64,000 bases of DNA from Arthrobacter sp. ISL-30 (GTDB taxonomy: Bacteria; Actinomycetota; Actinomycetes; Actinomycetales; Micrococcaceae): NCBI RefSeq assembly GCF_018613855.1, contig NZ_JAGGPK010000029.1, forward strand, positions 52,882 to 116,881, read 5' to 3'. A program made the translations under genes and the position numbers. The notes below the pieces were generated by a model. That model was not told the DNA's origin and searched no databases. It saw only the letters and a list, made by a program, of their open reading frames with translations. Shown here one piece after another: positions 47,205 through 56,973 of the stretch. The stretch's first letter is position 1. The number at the start of each line of letters is the position of its first letter.

Positions 47205-47821
47205 GCGGCGTCCTTCCATCCCGTCGCGGACGGCGCTCGGGCGGTGCGGATTCCCGGGAGCAGATCCTCAACACGGCCCGGCGGCTTTTCGCTGAGCATG
47301 GCTTCGAAGGCACGAGCCTGCGGCAGGTTGCCCGCGAGGCGGAGGTGGATCCGGCCATGATCCACCATTTCTTCAAAGGAAAGGACGAGCTTTTCGCCTT
47401 GAGCGTGGAGCTTCCGGCAGATCCCGAACTAGTCCTCGCCGGCGTTGAGACCCAGCCTCCGGCCCAGCGGGCGGAGGCGATCATCCGCGCTGTCCTCCGG
47501 CTCTGGGAAAGCCCCGCCCAGCACGGGCTCGTGGCCTTCGTCCGCGGCACCATTGGCTCCAAGGCCAAGACGGCGCTCCTCAGGGAAATGGTCAGTCGGA
47601 CCATCCTCAGCAGGATCATGGCCGGAGTTCCCGGCCCGGCCCAGGAGGTGGCACTTCGCGGAAACCTTATTGCGACCCAGATGGTCGGACTCATGCTGGT
47701 GCGCTATGTGGTCAGGCTCGAACCCCTGGCGTCTGCCTCGCCGGACGAAGTGGTGAGGCTGGTCGCGCCGAATGTGCAGAGGTACCTGACTGGAGACCTC
47801 GGCACATTCGGCACAGACTAG
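47201..47821 (+). CDS. TetR/AcrR-family repressor of the ABC operon
   Basis: 206 residues from GTG 47201, coupled to the permease stop. The N-terminal helix-turn-helix (REQILNTARRLFAEHGFEGTSLRQVAREAEVDPAMIHHFFKGKDELF) is complete. The C-terminal ligand-binding helices resemble the TetR_C_17-like group. It probably binds the palindrome in front of the operon and is relieved by the exported compound; this is inferred from context. Confidence 0.85.
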   Translation: MSGVLPSRRGRRSGGADSREQILNTARRLFAEHGFEGTSLRQVAREAEVDPAMIHHFFKGKDELFALSVELPADPELVLAGVETQPPAQRAEAIIRAVLRLWESPAQHGLVAFVRGTIGSKAKTALLREMVSRTILSRIMAGVPGPAQEVALRGNLIATQMVGLMLVRYVVRLEPLASASPDEVVRLVAPNVQRYLTGDLGTFGTD

Positions 47822-47854
47822 CTGTTTCTTCTGCGCGTGTTACCCAGAGACGTG

Positions 47855-48265
47855 TTACTTAACGAGTGCGGCGGCCTGGTCCAGCAGTGCACCGGCCCTG
47901 GAAACCGCGTCGGCTTCACTGGCGCCTCCCGAAGACACTGCGCCAAGGCACACCGCCCTTCACTACCTGACCCACAATTAGGGACTGTTTCCTGCCATCG
48001 GGCAAGGCTGTTTCCGTCTTCAGGCCCAGGGTCCCCGGCAGTGAACCAATCCCCTCCACGGGAGTGAGTGTCACGTTAGCTGTGACTCCCTTGACGCTCA
48101 TGGACATGTTGCCGCACTTCTCCAGCTGAACGGACTGGCTGTCCAAACTCCTGGAAAGTAGTTCAGGGTCAAGTCCGGATGTCAGGGTAAGGGCAATGCT
48201 TGATCCCGCTGCCGCATCGAGGCTTACGGCTGCCGCCCAACAGTGCGCAGCATGACCTTATTCAT
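47855..48265 (-). pseudogene. Frameshifted small exported-protein gene
   Basis: Coding signal runs through three frames. It starts as MNKVMLRTVG (ATG 48265, with GGGGGAA upstream) and after a shift continues as AAAVSLDAAAGSSIALTLTSG and then LDSQSVQLEKCGNMSMSVKG. Near 47970-48000 it shifts again into VCLGAVSSGGASEADAV and ALLDQAAALVK, stop at 47855. Restoring one base at each site would give a secreted or lipoprotein-like product of about 135 residues. Two independent frameshifts favour decay over sequencing error. Family not recognised. Confidence 0.7.
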
Positions 48266-48308
48266 TTATTCCCCCAGAGGATAGGAGTGAGGGCGGGCCT
48301 TTGCTCCG

Positions 48309-49208
48309 CTAGAAGAGAACTGTAGCGAACGTGCCCAATTGCCTGAAACCGACCCGTTCATAAGTCGCACGGGCACGCTTGTTGTAGTCATTGACGTACA
48401 GGCTGGTCACCGGAGCGTACGTCTGTGCCAGCTGCACGACGGCGGCCATGTACCCGGCGCTGAGGCCCAGGCCACGATATTCGGGATTCATCCAGACCCC
48501 CTGCACCTGGGTGGCGGCGGAGGTCACGGCTCCCAACTCCGCCTTGAAAACCACGGCTCCACTGCCGTCCACGTGAACAAGGGAGTGGCGCTGGCGGATG
48601 AGTCCTGCCACCCTGCGGCTGTAGTAGTCCTGTCCCCCGAGGAACGGGGAATAGCCCACTTCCTCCTCGAACATGGCGGCGCAGGCCGGGAGGATCCGGT
48701 CAAAGTCCGCCATCTGACCGAAGGCCAGCTGGGGGTTGGCCGGGATAGCGGGGGCGCCGGAAATGGCCAGCAGCGGCTGGCGGGAACGTACTTCGTGAGC
48801 GAAGTGGCCCAGTTGTTCAAGCCTGGAATAGAGCGAGAGCACTGCGTCAGCGGGCCCGAAGATGGACGCGTAGCGGCGACCGGAGCGGTGTGCCGCCATG
48901 GCCACGAAGCCCGCCAGGTCGGGATCCAGCTGTACCGGTACCAGGTTGGCGCCGGCCCAGCACGCACCCAGCAGGGTGCCGCCGTCGAACACGCCGAAAA
49001 TACTCGCCCCGCTGCTGGTGGGCGCGGCGGTGCCTGCCCCGTCGAGGTGGGCGAGGAGGAAGATATTTGCGACCTCGTCCTCCATCGCCAACTCACGGAG
49101 TGCGTGCGTATCGGCAGCACCGAGTACCCGCACCGAGACGGCGGCGTAGGTGCCGTTCTCGTTACGAGACGCTAACCACGGGGCTACCCTTGACAGCATC
49201 TTCGCCAT
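48309..49208 (-). CDS. GNAT acetyltransferase with DUF4081 domain
   Basis: 299 residues. An N-terminal DUF4081-like domain ([28 protein letters not shown]) is joined to a C-terminal GNAT domain with the acetyl-CoA motif [21 protein letters not shown] (about 240) and [16 protein letters not shown]. The ATG 49208 has GGGGGAGG 3 bases upstream, although it lies 47 bases inside the 3' end of ispG. Orthologues next to ispG are common in actinobacteria (Rv2867c-type). Substrate unknown. Confidence 0.8.
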   Translation of the reverse strand: MAKMLSRVAPWLASRNENGTYAAVSVRVLGAADTHALRELAMEDEVANIFLLAHLDGAGTAAPTSSGASIFGVFDGGTLLGACWAGANLVPVQLDPDLAGFVAMAAHRSGRRYASIFGPADAVLSLYSRLEQLGHFAHEVRSRQPLLAISGAPAIPANPQLAFGQMADFDRILPACAAMFEEEVGYSPFLGGQDYYSRRVAGLIRQRHSLVHVDGSGAVVFKAELGAVTSAATQVQGVWMNPEYRGLGLSAGYMAAVVQLAQTYAPVTSLYVNDYNKRARATYERVGFRQLGTFATVLF

Positions 49209-50328
49209 CGGCCTCCCCCATCTCTTCGGCTATGCGCATGGCCTCTTCGATCAGTGTCTCAACAATCTCGCTTTCGGGAACAGTCTTGATGACCTCCCCC
49301 TTCACGAAGATCTGTCCCTTGCCGTTACCGGAGGCAACGCCGAGGTCAGCTTCGCGGGCTTCCCCGGGTCCGTTGACCACGCAGCCCATGACTGCCACGC
49401 GCAGGGGAATCTCCATTCCCTCGAGCCCTGCAGTCACCTGCTCGGCCAGAGTGTAGACATCCACCTGGGCACGTCCGCAGGACGGGCAGGAGACGATTTC
49501 CAGCTTCCGGGGGCGGAGATTGAGCGACTGGAGGATCTGGTTGCCCACCTTGATCTCCTCCACCGGGGGCGCCGACAGCGAGACGCGGATGGTGTCGCCG
49601 ATGCCCCGGGAGAGGAGCGCACCGAAGGCGGTGGCGGATTTGATGGTTCCCTGGAAAGCTGGCCCGGCCTCAGTCACGCCAAGGTGCAGGGGCCAGTCGC
49701 CCTTCTCTGCCAGCATTTCATAAGCAGCAACCATGATCACGGGGTCGTTGTGCTTGACCGAGATCTTGAAGTCGTGGAAGCCATGCTCCTCGAACAGCGA
49801 GGCCTCCCAGACGGCGGACTCCACTAGTGCCTCGGGGGTGGCCTTGCCGTACTTCTTCAGGATGCCAGGCTCCAGCGAACCGGCGTTGACGCCGATGCGG
49901 ATGGACGTGCCGTGATCGCGGGCTGCGGCGGCGATTTCTTTGACCTGGTCGTCGAACTTACGGATGTTTCCCGGGTTGACTCGAACGGCGGCGCAGCCGG
50001 CTTCGATAGCTGCAAACACATACTTGGGCTGGAAGTGGATATCCGCAATCACAGGGATCTGAGACTTGCGCGCAATGATGGGCAGCGCCTCGGCATCGTC
50101 GGCCGACGGGCAGGCTACGCGTACGATATCGCAGCCGGACGCCGTGAGCTCGGCGATCTGCTGCAGGGTTGCATTGATGTCCGTAGTGGGCGTGGTGGTC
50201 ATCGACTGCACGCTGATGGGCGAATCGGAGCCGACGCCGACCGAACCGACCTTGATCTGGCGGGTCTTCCTGCGCGGGGCGAGAACGGGGGGTGGTGCTG
50301 ACGGCATTCCCAGGCTGACCGAGGTCAC
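49162..50328 (-). CDS. ispG: (E)-4-hydroxy-3-methylbut-2-enyl-diphosphate synthase
   Basis: Iron-sulfur enzyme of the methylerythritol phosphate pathway, converting MEcPP to HMBPP. 388 residues from GTG 50328 with AAGGAG 6 bases upstream. The TIM-barrel part ([22 protein letters not shown]) is followed by the cluster domain with cysteines in [12 protein letters not shown] and [10 protein letters not shown]. It lies downstream of dxr and the site-2 protease, as in other actinobacteria. Confidence 0.95.
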   Translation of the reverse strand: MTSVSLGMPSAPPPVLAPRRKTRQIKVGSVGVGSDSPISVQSMTTTPTTDINATLQQIAELTASGCDIVRVACPSADDAEALPIIARKSQIPVIADIHFQPKYVFAAIEAGCAAVRVNPGNIRKFDDQVKEIAAAARDHGTSIRIGVNAGSLEPGILKKYGKATPEALVESAVWEASLFEEHGFHDFKISVKHNDPVIMVAAYEMLAEKGDWPLHLGVTEAGPAFQGTIKSATAFGALLSRGIGDTIRVSLSAPPVEEIKVGNQILQSLNLRPRKLEIVSCPSCGRAQVDVYTLAEQVTAGLEGMEIPLRVAVMGCVVNGPGEAREADLGVASGNGKGQIFVKGEVIKTVPESEIVETLIEEAMRIAEEMGEADGEDAVKGSPVVSVS

Positions 50329-50373
50329 GTGGACTCCTTGAATTGAAGAGGTGGTTCTAGCGGTGATCCTGGC

Positions 50374-50667
50374 CTACGCGGAGTGGGCAGCCAGGAGTCC
50401 GATGATGGGGTTCCATTCGGTGGTACGGATTCCCGCGATGACGCCTGCCGCTGCGAAGGGGTCCTGCTTCAGGGTCTCATTCAGCTGCGCTTCATCCGCT
50501 GCCTTGAAAAGCAGCAATGCGCCCGCTCCATCGCCGTAGGGCCCGCTGGCGAGGAGCGTGCCATCCTCAGCGAGCCCGCCGAGCCATTCACGGTGCGCGG
50601 GGCGGAATTCGTTGCGGGCGTCGTCGGAATCGGCAGCATACACGTACTCAACAGCGAAAACAGTCAT
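50374..50667 (-). CDS. YciI-like protein
   Basis: 97 residues of the YCII fold: TVFAVEYVYAADSDDARNEFRPAHREWLGGLAEDGTLLASGPYGDGAGALLLF. The His-Asp dyad of the family (the HREW histidine) is present. Such proteins are small cytoplasmic dimers with lyase- or dehydrochlorinase-like roles that are mostly unknown. It is inserted between the site-2 protease and ispG; TAGGGT ends 6 bases before its ATG, suggesting its own leaderless promoter. Confidence 0.8.
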   Translation of the reverse strand: MTVFAVEYVYAADSDDARNEFRPAHREWLGGLAEDGTLLASGPYGDGAGALLLFKAADEAQLNETLKQDPFAAAGVIAGIRTTEWNPIIGLLAAHSA

Positions 50668-50686
50668 AGGGCTACCCTATCCAGTT

Positions 50687-52018
50687 TTAACCGAACAGGT
50701 TGACCGGCTTGACGATATCGGCGTAGATGAGGAGGGCGCCCATCGCCATCAGCAAGGCGGCCACCACGTAGGTGGCAGGGAGCAGCTTGGCGATGTCGAA
50801 GGCACCGGGGTCCGGCTTGCCGAACAGCTTGGCAACGCGTCGCCTCACGCCCTCATACAGTGCTCCGGCAACGTGTCCGCCGTCGAGCGGAAGCAACGGG
50901 ATCAAGTTAAAGACGGCGAGCGCGAAGTTCAGGCCAGCCAGCAGGCCAATAAGCGCCCCGGTCCTGGACTGGAGCGGAATCTCTTCCATCGCAGCCACCT
51001 CGCCGGCCACGCGTCCGACTCCCACTACGCTGATAGGCCCATTGGGGTCGCGGGGTTCGGAGCTGAAGGCTGCCTGGGCAACGCCGGCCACCCGGGCCGG
51101 GAGGTTGAGGATCACGCCGGCCACCTGGGCGATATTGTCACCGGCCATGGGCAGCACGCTCGACGCCGGCTGGGGCACGAGCTTTGTCTGTGAGCCGACT
51201 CCGAGGAAGCCGACCTCCTGGTACTTGTTTTTGCCGTCGGCGTCCTTCTCCGGACGGCCGTCGCTTCCGATCACGGGTCGGGCCGACAGCACAGGGGTGA
51301 CCGTGGCGGCCACGGTGGCGCCGTCGCGCTCCACCGTCAGGTTCACTTCCCGGCCCGCGGACGCCCGGATCCAGCCGGTGAGCTCATCCCAACTGGTCAC
51401 GGCTTTCCCGTCGAAGGTCTTGATCACGTCATTTGGCTTCAACCCGGCAGCGGCAGCCGGGGTCAGCTTGCAGTCGGTCGAATCAGGATCCACGGTCTCC
51501 CCCGCAGCGACCTGGCACTTGGAGACGTCGGCGATGGTGGTAGTAGGGGTGGCAATGCCAAAGCCTATGAGCAGCACGGCTGTGAGGATCACGCCAATCA
51601 GCAGGTTCATGGCGGGCCCGCCGAGCATAATGGTGATCTTCTTCCACACAGGGAGCTTGTAGAAGACCCTGTTTTCGTCGCCCGGGCCGACCTCCTCATG
51701 CGCCATGGAGCGGGCTTCGGTGGCGAGGGTCTGGAACATTCCGGTGCTTGAGGGCCGCACGCCGCCGTCGTCCTTGTTTGGCGGATACATGCCGATCATG
51801 GCGACGAAGCCGCCCAACGGTATCGCCTTGAAGCCGTACTCCGTTTCGCCTTTCCGGCGTGACCAGAGGGTGGGGCCGAAGCCGATCATGTACTTGGTCA
51901 CCCGGACCTTGAACAGCTTGGCGGGCACCAGGTGCCCCACTTCATGCAGCGCGATGGATGCCGCAACGCCAATTGCGACAAAGACGACGCCGAGAATGAA
52001 GAGGATGATGGAGTTCAT
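50687..52018 (-). CDS. rip: Site-2 zinc metalloprotease (RseP/Rip1 family)
   Basis: Intramembrane protease that releases anti-sigma factors or other membrane regulators. 443 residues from ATG 52018, which overlaps the dxr stop (ATGA). The HEVGH zinc motif is at residues 25-29 in the first helix. A PDZ domain covers about 170-270 ([20 protein letters not shown]), and the LDGGH third zinc ligand is near 378. Adjacent to dxr and ispG, the order seen for Rip1 in mycobacteria. Confidence 0.93.
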   Translation of the reverse strand: MNSIILFILGVVFVAIGVAASIALHEVGHLVPAKLFKVRVTKYMIGFGPTLWSRRKGETEYGFKAIPLGGFVAMIGMYPPNKDDGGVRPSSTGMFQTLATEARSMAHEEVGPGDENRVFYKLPVWKKITIMLGGPAMNLLIGVILTAVLLIGFGIATPTTTIADVSKCQVAAGETVDPDSTDCKLTPAAAAGLKPNDVIKTFDGKAVTSWDELTGWIRASAGREVNLTVERDGATVAATVTPVLSARPVIGSDGRPEKDADGKNKYQEVGFLGVGSQTKLVPQPASSVLPMAGDNIAQVAGVILNLPARVAGVAQAAFSSEPRDPNGPISVVGVGRVAGEVAAMEEIPLQSRTGALIGLLAGLNFALAVFNLIPLLPLDGGHVAGALYEGVRRRVAKLFGKPDPGAFDIAKLLPATYVVAALLMAMGALLIYADIVKPVNLFG

Positions 52019-53217
52019 GCTTGGTCTGCTGCTTCCTGGAGGGTCCTGCTGGCTAAACGTTCGTGGGTGCGGGTGCGTGCCCACCGTTCAGCATCCAATA
52101 CCGACTCAAGCGTCAGCTCGGAAGATCCTGAATGCTCACTGAGGACGGCTTCCACCGTCTCAACGATGTCAGTGAAGCGGATGCGCCCTGCATGGAACGC
52201 ATCCACTGCTTCCTCATTGGCGGCATTAAAGACGGCAGGGAACGTGCTTCCCTGTTTCGCGGCATCCTTGGCAAGCTCGACGGCGGGGAACGCGTCGGAG
52301 TCCAGGGGTTCGAAGGTCCAACTGGTCGCCTGGCTCCAGTCACAGGCGCTCGCTGCGCCTGGAACACGGTCCGGCCAGCCGAGCCCCAAGGCGATGGGCA
52401 GCCGCATGTTCGGCGGAGAGGCCTGGGCAATGATGGAACCGTCCACGAACTGCACCATGGAGTGCACTACGGACTGTGGGTGGACAACGACGTCGATCCT
52501 GTCCAGCGGAACATCGAACAGAAGGTGCGCCTCAATCACCTCAAGGCCCTTGTTTACCAGGCTCGCGGAGTTGGTGGTTACAACGCGGCCCATGTCCCAC
52601 GTCGGGTGGTCCAGGGCTTCCTCCGGCGTGACATGCCGCAACTGTTCCCTGGACCGTCCCCGGAAGGGGCCCCCGGACGCGGTGAGGATGAGCTTGTCCA
52701 CCTCGCGCTCGTTTCCGGAGCGGAGGCATTGGGCGATCGCGGAGTGTTCGGAATCAACGGGGACGATCTGACCGTCGGCGGCTGCGGCTTTGACCAAGGC
52801 ACCACCAACGATCAGGGACTCTTTGTTGGCCAATGCAAGGGTTGCGCCTGACTTCAGCGCGGCCAGTGTAGGCGCGAGGCCGATCGATCCCGTGATGCCG
52901 TTCAGCACAACATCGGCCTCGATCCCGGCGATTCGGGTTGATGCATCCGGCCCAGTAATGATCTCCGGGCGATAGTTCCGCAGTCCCTCGGCAGCGGCTG
53001 CGGAATCAATCAGCTCCTGCAACACCGACGCATCGCCCTGGGCAATGCCCACCGCCTGGGCCCTGGTATGGACAGCCTGCCTGGCAAGGAGTTCAAGGTT
53101 GCCGCCTGCGCTCAGGGCCACGACCTCGAAGAGGTGGGGCGCGCCGTCGACGACATCAATCGCCTGTGTGCCGATGGAACCGGTGGACCCGAGAAGGACG
53201 ATTTTGCGCGGCTGCAT
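52015..53217 (-). CDS. dxr: 1-deoxy-D-xylulose 5-phosphate reductoisomerase
   Basis: NADPH- and metal-dependent enzyme of isoprenoid synthesis. 400 residues. [16 protein letters not shown] (residues 9-24) binds [14 protein letters not shown] follows near 130, and [11 protein letters not shown] and SGGPFRG line the active site. The ATG has a GATACT box 6 bases upstream. It starts the dxr-rip-(yciI)-ispG unit. Confidence 0.95.
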   Translation of the reverse strand: MQPRKIVLLGSTGSIGTQAIDVVDGAPHLFEVVALSAGGNLELLARQAVHTRAQAVGIAQGDASVLQELIDSAAAAEGLRNYRPEIITGPDASTRIAGIEADVVLNGITGSIGLAPTLAALKSGATLALANKESLIVGGALVKAAAADGQIVPVDSEHSAIAQCLRSGNEREVDKLILTASGGPFRGRSREQLRHVTPEEALDHPTWDMGRVVTTNSASLVNKGLEVIEAHLLFDVPLDRIDVVVHPQSVVHSMVQFVDGSIIAQASPPNMRLPIALGLGWPDRVPGAASACDWSQATSWTFEPLDSDAFPAVELAKDAAKQGSTFPAVFNAANEEAVDAFHAGRIRFTDIVETVEAVLSEHSGSSELTLESVLDAERWARTRTHERLASRTLQEAADQA

Positions 53218-53256
53218 TGCTTAAGTATCCCGCACCGCAGGCGTACCGTTGTTGGC

Positions 53257-54744
53257 GTGGACTGGGTTGCGTGGTTTGACGCTACGGACTATGAGTTCGC
53301 CAGACTGGTGCTGCAACGAGGGGTGGCGGCTCTCTACTTCATCGCGTTCCTGTCATGCCTGAACCAGTTCCCCGCACTTCTTGGTGAGCGCGGACTGCTT
53401 CCCGTCCCGGAGTTCCTCGCCGTTTTCCGGCTGCGCCAGCCGGCGCTGTTCCGCTGGCGCTACTCCGACAGGCTCCTCCGGCTGGTGTGCATCGCGGGCA
53501 TGCTGATCGCGTTGTTGCTGGTGCTCGGCCTGCCCCAGACGGGCCCGCCCTGGGTGCCGATGCTGGCGTTCCTGGCCTTGTGGCTGCTGTACATGTCGAT
53601 CGTCAACGTGGGGCAGACCTTCTATGGTTTCGGGTGGGAAATCCTGCTCCTGGAAATGGGCTTCACTGTGGCGTTCCTGGGCTCGGACCAGACTGCCCCG
53701 CCCCAAACCATCCTGATCCTGCTGGTCTGGCTCCTGTTCAGGCTGGAATTCGGCGCCGGGATGATCAAGATTCACGGAGGAAGTGAATGGCGCGACCTGA
53801 CTGCGTTGTACTACCACCATGAAACCCAGCCAATGCCTGGCCCCTTCAGCCGCCAGGCACATTTGCTGCCAAAGTTCTTTCACCGAGGGGAGGTCCTGGG
53901 CAATCATTTCGCCCAGCTTGCGGTGCCCTTCTTCCTGTTCGCACCGCAGCCCCTGGCGAGCATCGCCGCGGGTATCGTCATTTTCACGCAGCTCTGGCTT
54001 GTCGTCACGGGTAACTTCGCCTGGCTGAACTGGTCGGCGATCATCCTCGCCTTTGCAGCCGTCAGCGACCCGGTGGCCCATGCCGTGCTGCCGTTCCTGC
54101 CGCTGGACTGGCACGGCCACGAGGCAGCCGCAGCGGCCGGCAACGCCGTCGAAACCCCGATCTATTGGCTTGTCATTGTCCTCGCCGTGACGGTTCTCCT
54201 GCTGGTGCTCAGCTATTGGCCCATCCGCAACCTCTTCTCGCGGCATCAATTGATGAACGCCAGTTTCAACCGCTGGCGCCTGGTCAATACCTACGGCGCG
54301 TTCGGAACCGTGACCAAGCACCGCATCGAGATTGTGGTGGAAGGGTCCATGGAGCAGATGCCGGAGTCCGACGGCGACTGGCAGGAATACGGCTTCAAGG
54401 GAAAGCCGGGCGAGGTTCGCCGGATTCCGCGGCAGTGGGCGCCCTACCACCTGAGGCTGGACTGGCTCATGTGGTTCCTGCCGCTGCGGACCGTCCATGA
54501 GGACTGGTTCTACATGTTCCTTCGAAAGCTGCTGGAGGCGGACCCGGCGATCCTTCGGCTGCTGCGGCATGACCCGTTCGACGGCGAGCGGCCGCGTTGG
54601 GTGCGGGTCCGGCGGTATCTGTACCGCTTTGCGACACGGAAGGAATTCCGCGAGTCCGGGCAGCGCTGGGTGCGGACGCTGCTGTCCGAGGCGATTCCGC
54701 CGTCGGGCCTGCCCCGCGGCGAGCAGAAGCAGTCCGGGCGTTAG
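53257..54744 (+). CDS. Lipase-maturation-factor-like membrane protein
   Basis: 495 residues. VDWVAWFDATDYEFARLVLQRGVAALYFIAFLSCLNQFPALLGERGLLPV and the following LFRLEFGAGMIKIHGGSEWRDLTALYYHHETQPMPGPFSRQAHLLPKFFHR segment match the LMF1 family, whose vertebrate members help lipases fold in the ER. Eight or so hydrophobic helices precede a cytosolic C-terminal domain with an APYHLRLDWLMWFLPLR motif. Start GTG 53257 with TACCGT 7 bases upstream; the longer frame overlaps dxr. Bacterial role unknown. Confidence 0.75.
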   Translation: MDWVAWFDATDYEFARLVLQRGVAALYFIAFLSCLNQFPALLGERGLLPVPEFLAVFRLRQPALFRWRYSDRLLRLVCIAGMLIALLLVLGLPQTGPPWVPMLAFLALWLLYMSIVNVGQTFYGFGWEILLLEMGFTVAFLGSDQTAPPQTILILLVWLLFRLEFGAGMIKIHGGSEWRDLTALYYHHETQPMPGPFSRQAHLLPKFFHRGEVLGNHFAQLAVPFFLFAPQPLASIAAGIVIFTQLWLVVTGNFAWLNWSAIILAFAAVSDPVAHAVLPFLPLDWHGHEAAAAAGNAVETPIYWLVIVLAVTVLLLVLSYWPIRNLFSRHQLMNASFNRWRLVNTYGAFGTVTKHRIEIVVEGSMEQMPESDGDWQEYGFKGKPGEVRRIPRQWAPYHLRLDWLMWFLPLRTVHEDWFYMFLRKLLEADPAILRLLRHDPFDGERPRWVRVRRYLYRFATRKEFRESGQRWVRTLLSEAIPPSGLPRGEQKQSGR

Positions 54745-54746
54745 CC

Positions 54747-54814
54747 CTGGGTCCTCAGTTAGGGTGGGACCTCAGTTAGGCTGGGCCCTCAACTAGCCTT
54801 GGGCCCTCCGCAGG
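54747..54814. repeat. Four 17-bp tandem repeats between LMF-like gene and citE
   Basis: Exact period of 17: units at 54747, 54764, 54781 and 54798 (type CTGGGTCCTCAGTTAGG, with 2-6 changes per unit). The third unit carries the stop codon of the minus-strand lyase gene and the fourth encodes its last residues. Confidence 0.8.
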
Positions 54815-55689
54815 ATGGATTCTGCGTGCTTCAGGATTGGCCCGTCGATCATCCTGCCGTTGAACTGGAAGACTCCGCTGCCAGCGGCACCCGCGGCCTG
54901 AAGGAGCTCCGCGGCCGCCACCACTTCATCCTCAGACGGCGCATACGCCCCCCGCACCACCGGGACCTGGTTGGGATGAATGCATGCTTTGGACCCAAAG
55001 CCGCTGGCCACGGCGTCCCGTGATTCCAGGGCGAGGCCCTCGAGGTCGGGAATGTTGACGTAGACGGCGTCAATGGCTTCCTTGCCGTGAGCCCGTGCTG
55101 CCATAAGCACGGTGGAGCGGGCGTGCTGGGCAACAGCCCGGTAGGCGCCGTCGTCGTTGCGGCTGGAGGTTCCGCCAAGGGAGGCGAGGAGATCTTCGGC
55201 GCCCCACATCAGCGCGACGACGTTCGGAGCGGCAGCGATCGCGGCGGCATTCAAGACCCCGGCCGCCGTTTCGCACAGGGCAATGACCTTATAGCCTTCT
55301 AGCGCGGCGAGCTGCTCCGCGCTTTCGGCCTTCGCCAGCATCACTGTCCGGTACGGGCTATGCGCCAGGCAGTGCAGGTCCTTTTCGAAGTCCTCGCTGC
55401 CTACAGGATTGACCCTGACGATGGTGCGGCTCGGTTCGAGCTCGGGGATCTCGGCGTCGGCTCCGATCTGGGCCAGGATGGCGCCCCTTGCCCTCTGTTT
55501 GTCGGCCGGAGCCACGGCGTCTTCAAGGTCCAGGATCACGGCGTCCGAACGCTCGGCGGCCTTGTTGTACCGCTCCGGCCTGTCCGCGGGGCAAAAGAGG
55601 AGGGCGGGGCCCATCGTGAAAACGAGATCGCTGTGCAATGCGGGCATCCTGGTTCCTTGGTCGTCGCTGGCGGACCGGTGCCTGTTCAC
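54793..55689 (-). CDS. HpcH/HpaI-CitE-like acyl-CoA lyase
   Basis: 298 residues of the CitE/malyl-CoA lyase TIM barrel. ALLFCPADRPERYNKAAERSDAVILDLEDAVAP holds the metal ligand region and SRTIVRVNPVGSEDFEKDL the catalytic arginine. IHPNQV near the C-terminus is also family-typical. GTG 55689 overlaps the MaoC stop (GTGA). In Mycobacterium the syntenic Rv2498c is a (3R)-HMG-CoA/citramalyl-CoA beta-lyase, so the last leucine step is the likely role here. Confidence 0.82.
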   Translation of the reverse strand: MNRHRSASDDQGTRMPALHSDLVFTMGPALLFCPADRPERYNKAAERSDAVILDLEDAVAPADKQRARGAILAQIGADAEIPELEPSRTIVRVNPVGSEDFEKDLHCLAHSPYRTVMLAKAESAEQLAALEGYKVIALCETAAGVLNAAAIAAAPNVVALMWGAEDLLASLGGTSSRNDDGAYRAVAQHARSTVLMAARAHGKEAIDAVYVNIPDLEGLALESRDAVASGFGSKACIHPNQVPVVRGAYAPSEDEVVAAAELLQAAGAAGSGVFQFNGRMIDGPILKHAESILRRAQG

Positions 55690-56225
55690 GGCCCTGCGGC
55701 ATCCGTGCTGACGGAGGCCTCATGGGCCTCCCTCAGCCACATCAGGCACGTCCTGGTGACCAGCGCCACCACCACCCCGTCCTGGTTGCGGCCGCTGTGC
55801 TGCATGATGACGATGCCCTGTCCGGGCCGAGATGACGAGGGCCGCTTGCCGGTAACCACCGTTTCCGTATACAGCGTATCGCCGTGGTAGAGCGGATGTG
55901 GAAAGGTCACGTCGCTCAGGGCGAGTTGGGCAACGATCGTGCCCTGTGTGAGTTGCGGAACCGACTGGCCCACCACCGTGGCGAGGGTGAACATGGAGTT
56001 GACCAGCCGCTGGCCGAAGGGCTGCGTTGCGCTCCATGCGGCGTCCAGGTGGAGCCCTTGGGTGTTCATGGTCATGGTGGTAAAGAGCACGTTGTCGGCC
56101 TCGGTGACGGTGCGGCCGGGTCTGTGGACGTAGACAACCCCTTCCTCAAGCTCGTCGAAATACAGTCCTCGCTGCTTGATCAGGCGTTGGCCTGTCTCCC
56201 GTTCCCCCGGGCCATTCGCCGTCAT
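55686..56225 (-). CDS. MaoC-family acyl-CoA hydratase
   Basis: 179 residues, single hot-dog domain. [52 protein letters not shown] has the conserved Asp/His-type MaoC catalytic region. It overlaps the ScoB gene (ATGA) and the lyase gene (GTGA). Equivalent to mycobacterial Rv2499c, it probably hydrates a branched enoyl-CoA such as methylglutaconyl-CoA with R stereochemistry, feeding the neighbouring lyase. Confidence 0.82.
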   Translation of the reverse strand: MTANGPGERETGQRLIKQRGLYFDELEEGVVYVHRPGRTVTEADNVLFTTMTMNTQGLHLDAAWSATQPFGQRLVNSMFTLATVVGQSVPQLTQGTIVAQLALSDVTFPHPLYHGDTLYTETVVTGKRPSSSRPGQGIVIMQHSGRNQDGVVVALVTRTCLMWLREAHEASVSTDAAGP

Positions 56226-56971
56226 ACGGTCAGTTCCTGGTCTTCCTCGAAGAGCTCGACGCCGGTCGCGGCGGCAACGTCCTCGACCAAAACATTGGGG
56301 GCCAGTTCGCGAAGTACCAGCCTGGGTTCACCGTCCCCGGTGACGACGTCGATGACGGCGAGGTCGGTGATGATGCGGTCCACGCACGCCTTTCCGGTCA
56401 CTGGCAGGGTGCACTCTTTGACAATCTTCGGCCTGCCGTTCCGGTCCACGTGCTCCATCATCACGATGACCTTTTTGGCTCCGAAGACCAGGTCCATGGC
56501 CCCGCCCATTCCCTTTACCATCTTGCCCGGAATCATCCAGTTGGCCAGGTCCCCGTTTGCTGCGACCTCCATGGCCCCGAGGACGGCCACGTCAACATGC
56601 CCTCCCCGGATCATCCCAAATGAGGTCGCGGAATCGAAGAATGCGGCGCCGGGGTTGACCGTGACCGTCTCCTTGCCTGCATTGATCAGGTCGGGATCCA
56701 CCTGATCCTCAGCCGGGTAGGGACCGACGCCCAGGATGCCGTTCTCCGAATGCAGGATCACCTCTACACCTGCCGGGATGTAGTTGGGGATGAGGGTGGG
56801 CATTCCAATACCCAGGTTGACGTACTGCCCGTTGCTCAGTTCCTGTGCCACACGGGCGGCCAGTTCATTGCGCGTCCACCCTTTGCCGTGATGCTCCACG
56901 GCGGCACCCCGATATTCGTGGCGCACCGACTCGGGGCGGGGAGGGATGTCCGGCGAGCTGTTCGATTCCAT
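56222..56971 (-). CDS. scoB: 3-oxoacid CoA-transferase subunit B
   Basis: 249 residues, longer than typical by about 25 N-terminal residues. [40 protein letters not shown] contains the active-site Glu in [45 protein letters not shown] is the second family block. It is the partner of ScoA upstream (2-base gap) and moves CoA from succinyl-CoA to acetoacetate, the leucine product. Confidence 0.9.
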   Translation of the reverse strand: MESNSSPDIPPRPESVRHEYRGAAVEHHGKGWTRNELAARVAQELSNGQYVNLGIGMPTLIPNYIPAGVEVILHSENGILGVGPYPAEDQVDPDLINAGKETVTVNPGAAFFDSATSFGMIRGGHVDVAVLGAMEVAANGDLANWMIPGKMVKGMGGAMDLVFGAKKVIVMMEHVDRNGRPKIVKECTLPVTGKACVDRIITDLAVIDVVTGDGEPRLVLRELAPNVLVEDVAAATGVELFEEDQELTV

Positions 56972-56973
56972 GG

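Noticed and set aside
46095..47219. Minus-strand frame of 374 codons across the ABC operon
   Set aside because: Arg/His/Gln-rich shadow of the overlapping ATPase and permease genes.
53068..53256. Upstream extension of the LMF-like protein
   Set aside because: It lies inside dxr on the other strand and lacks family similarity; GTG 53257 with a -10 box fits better.
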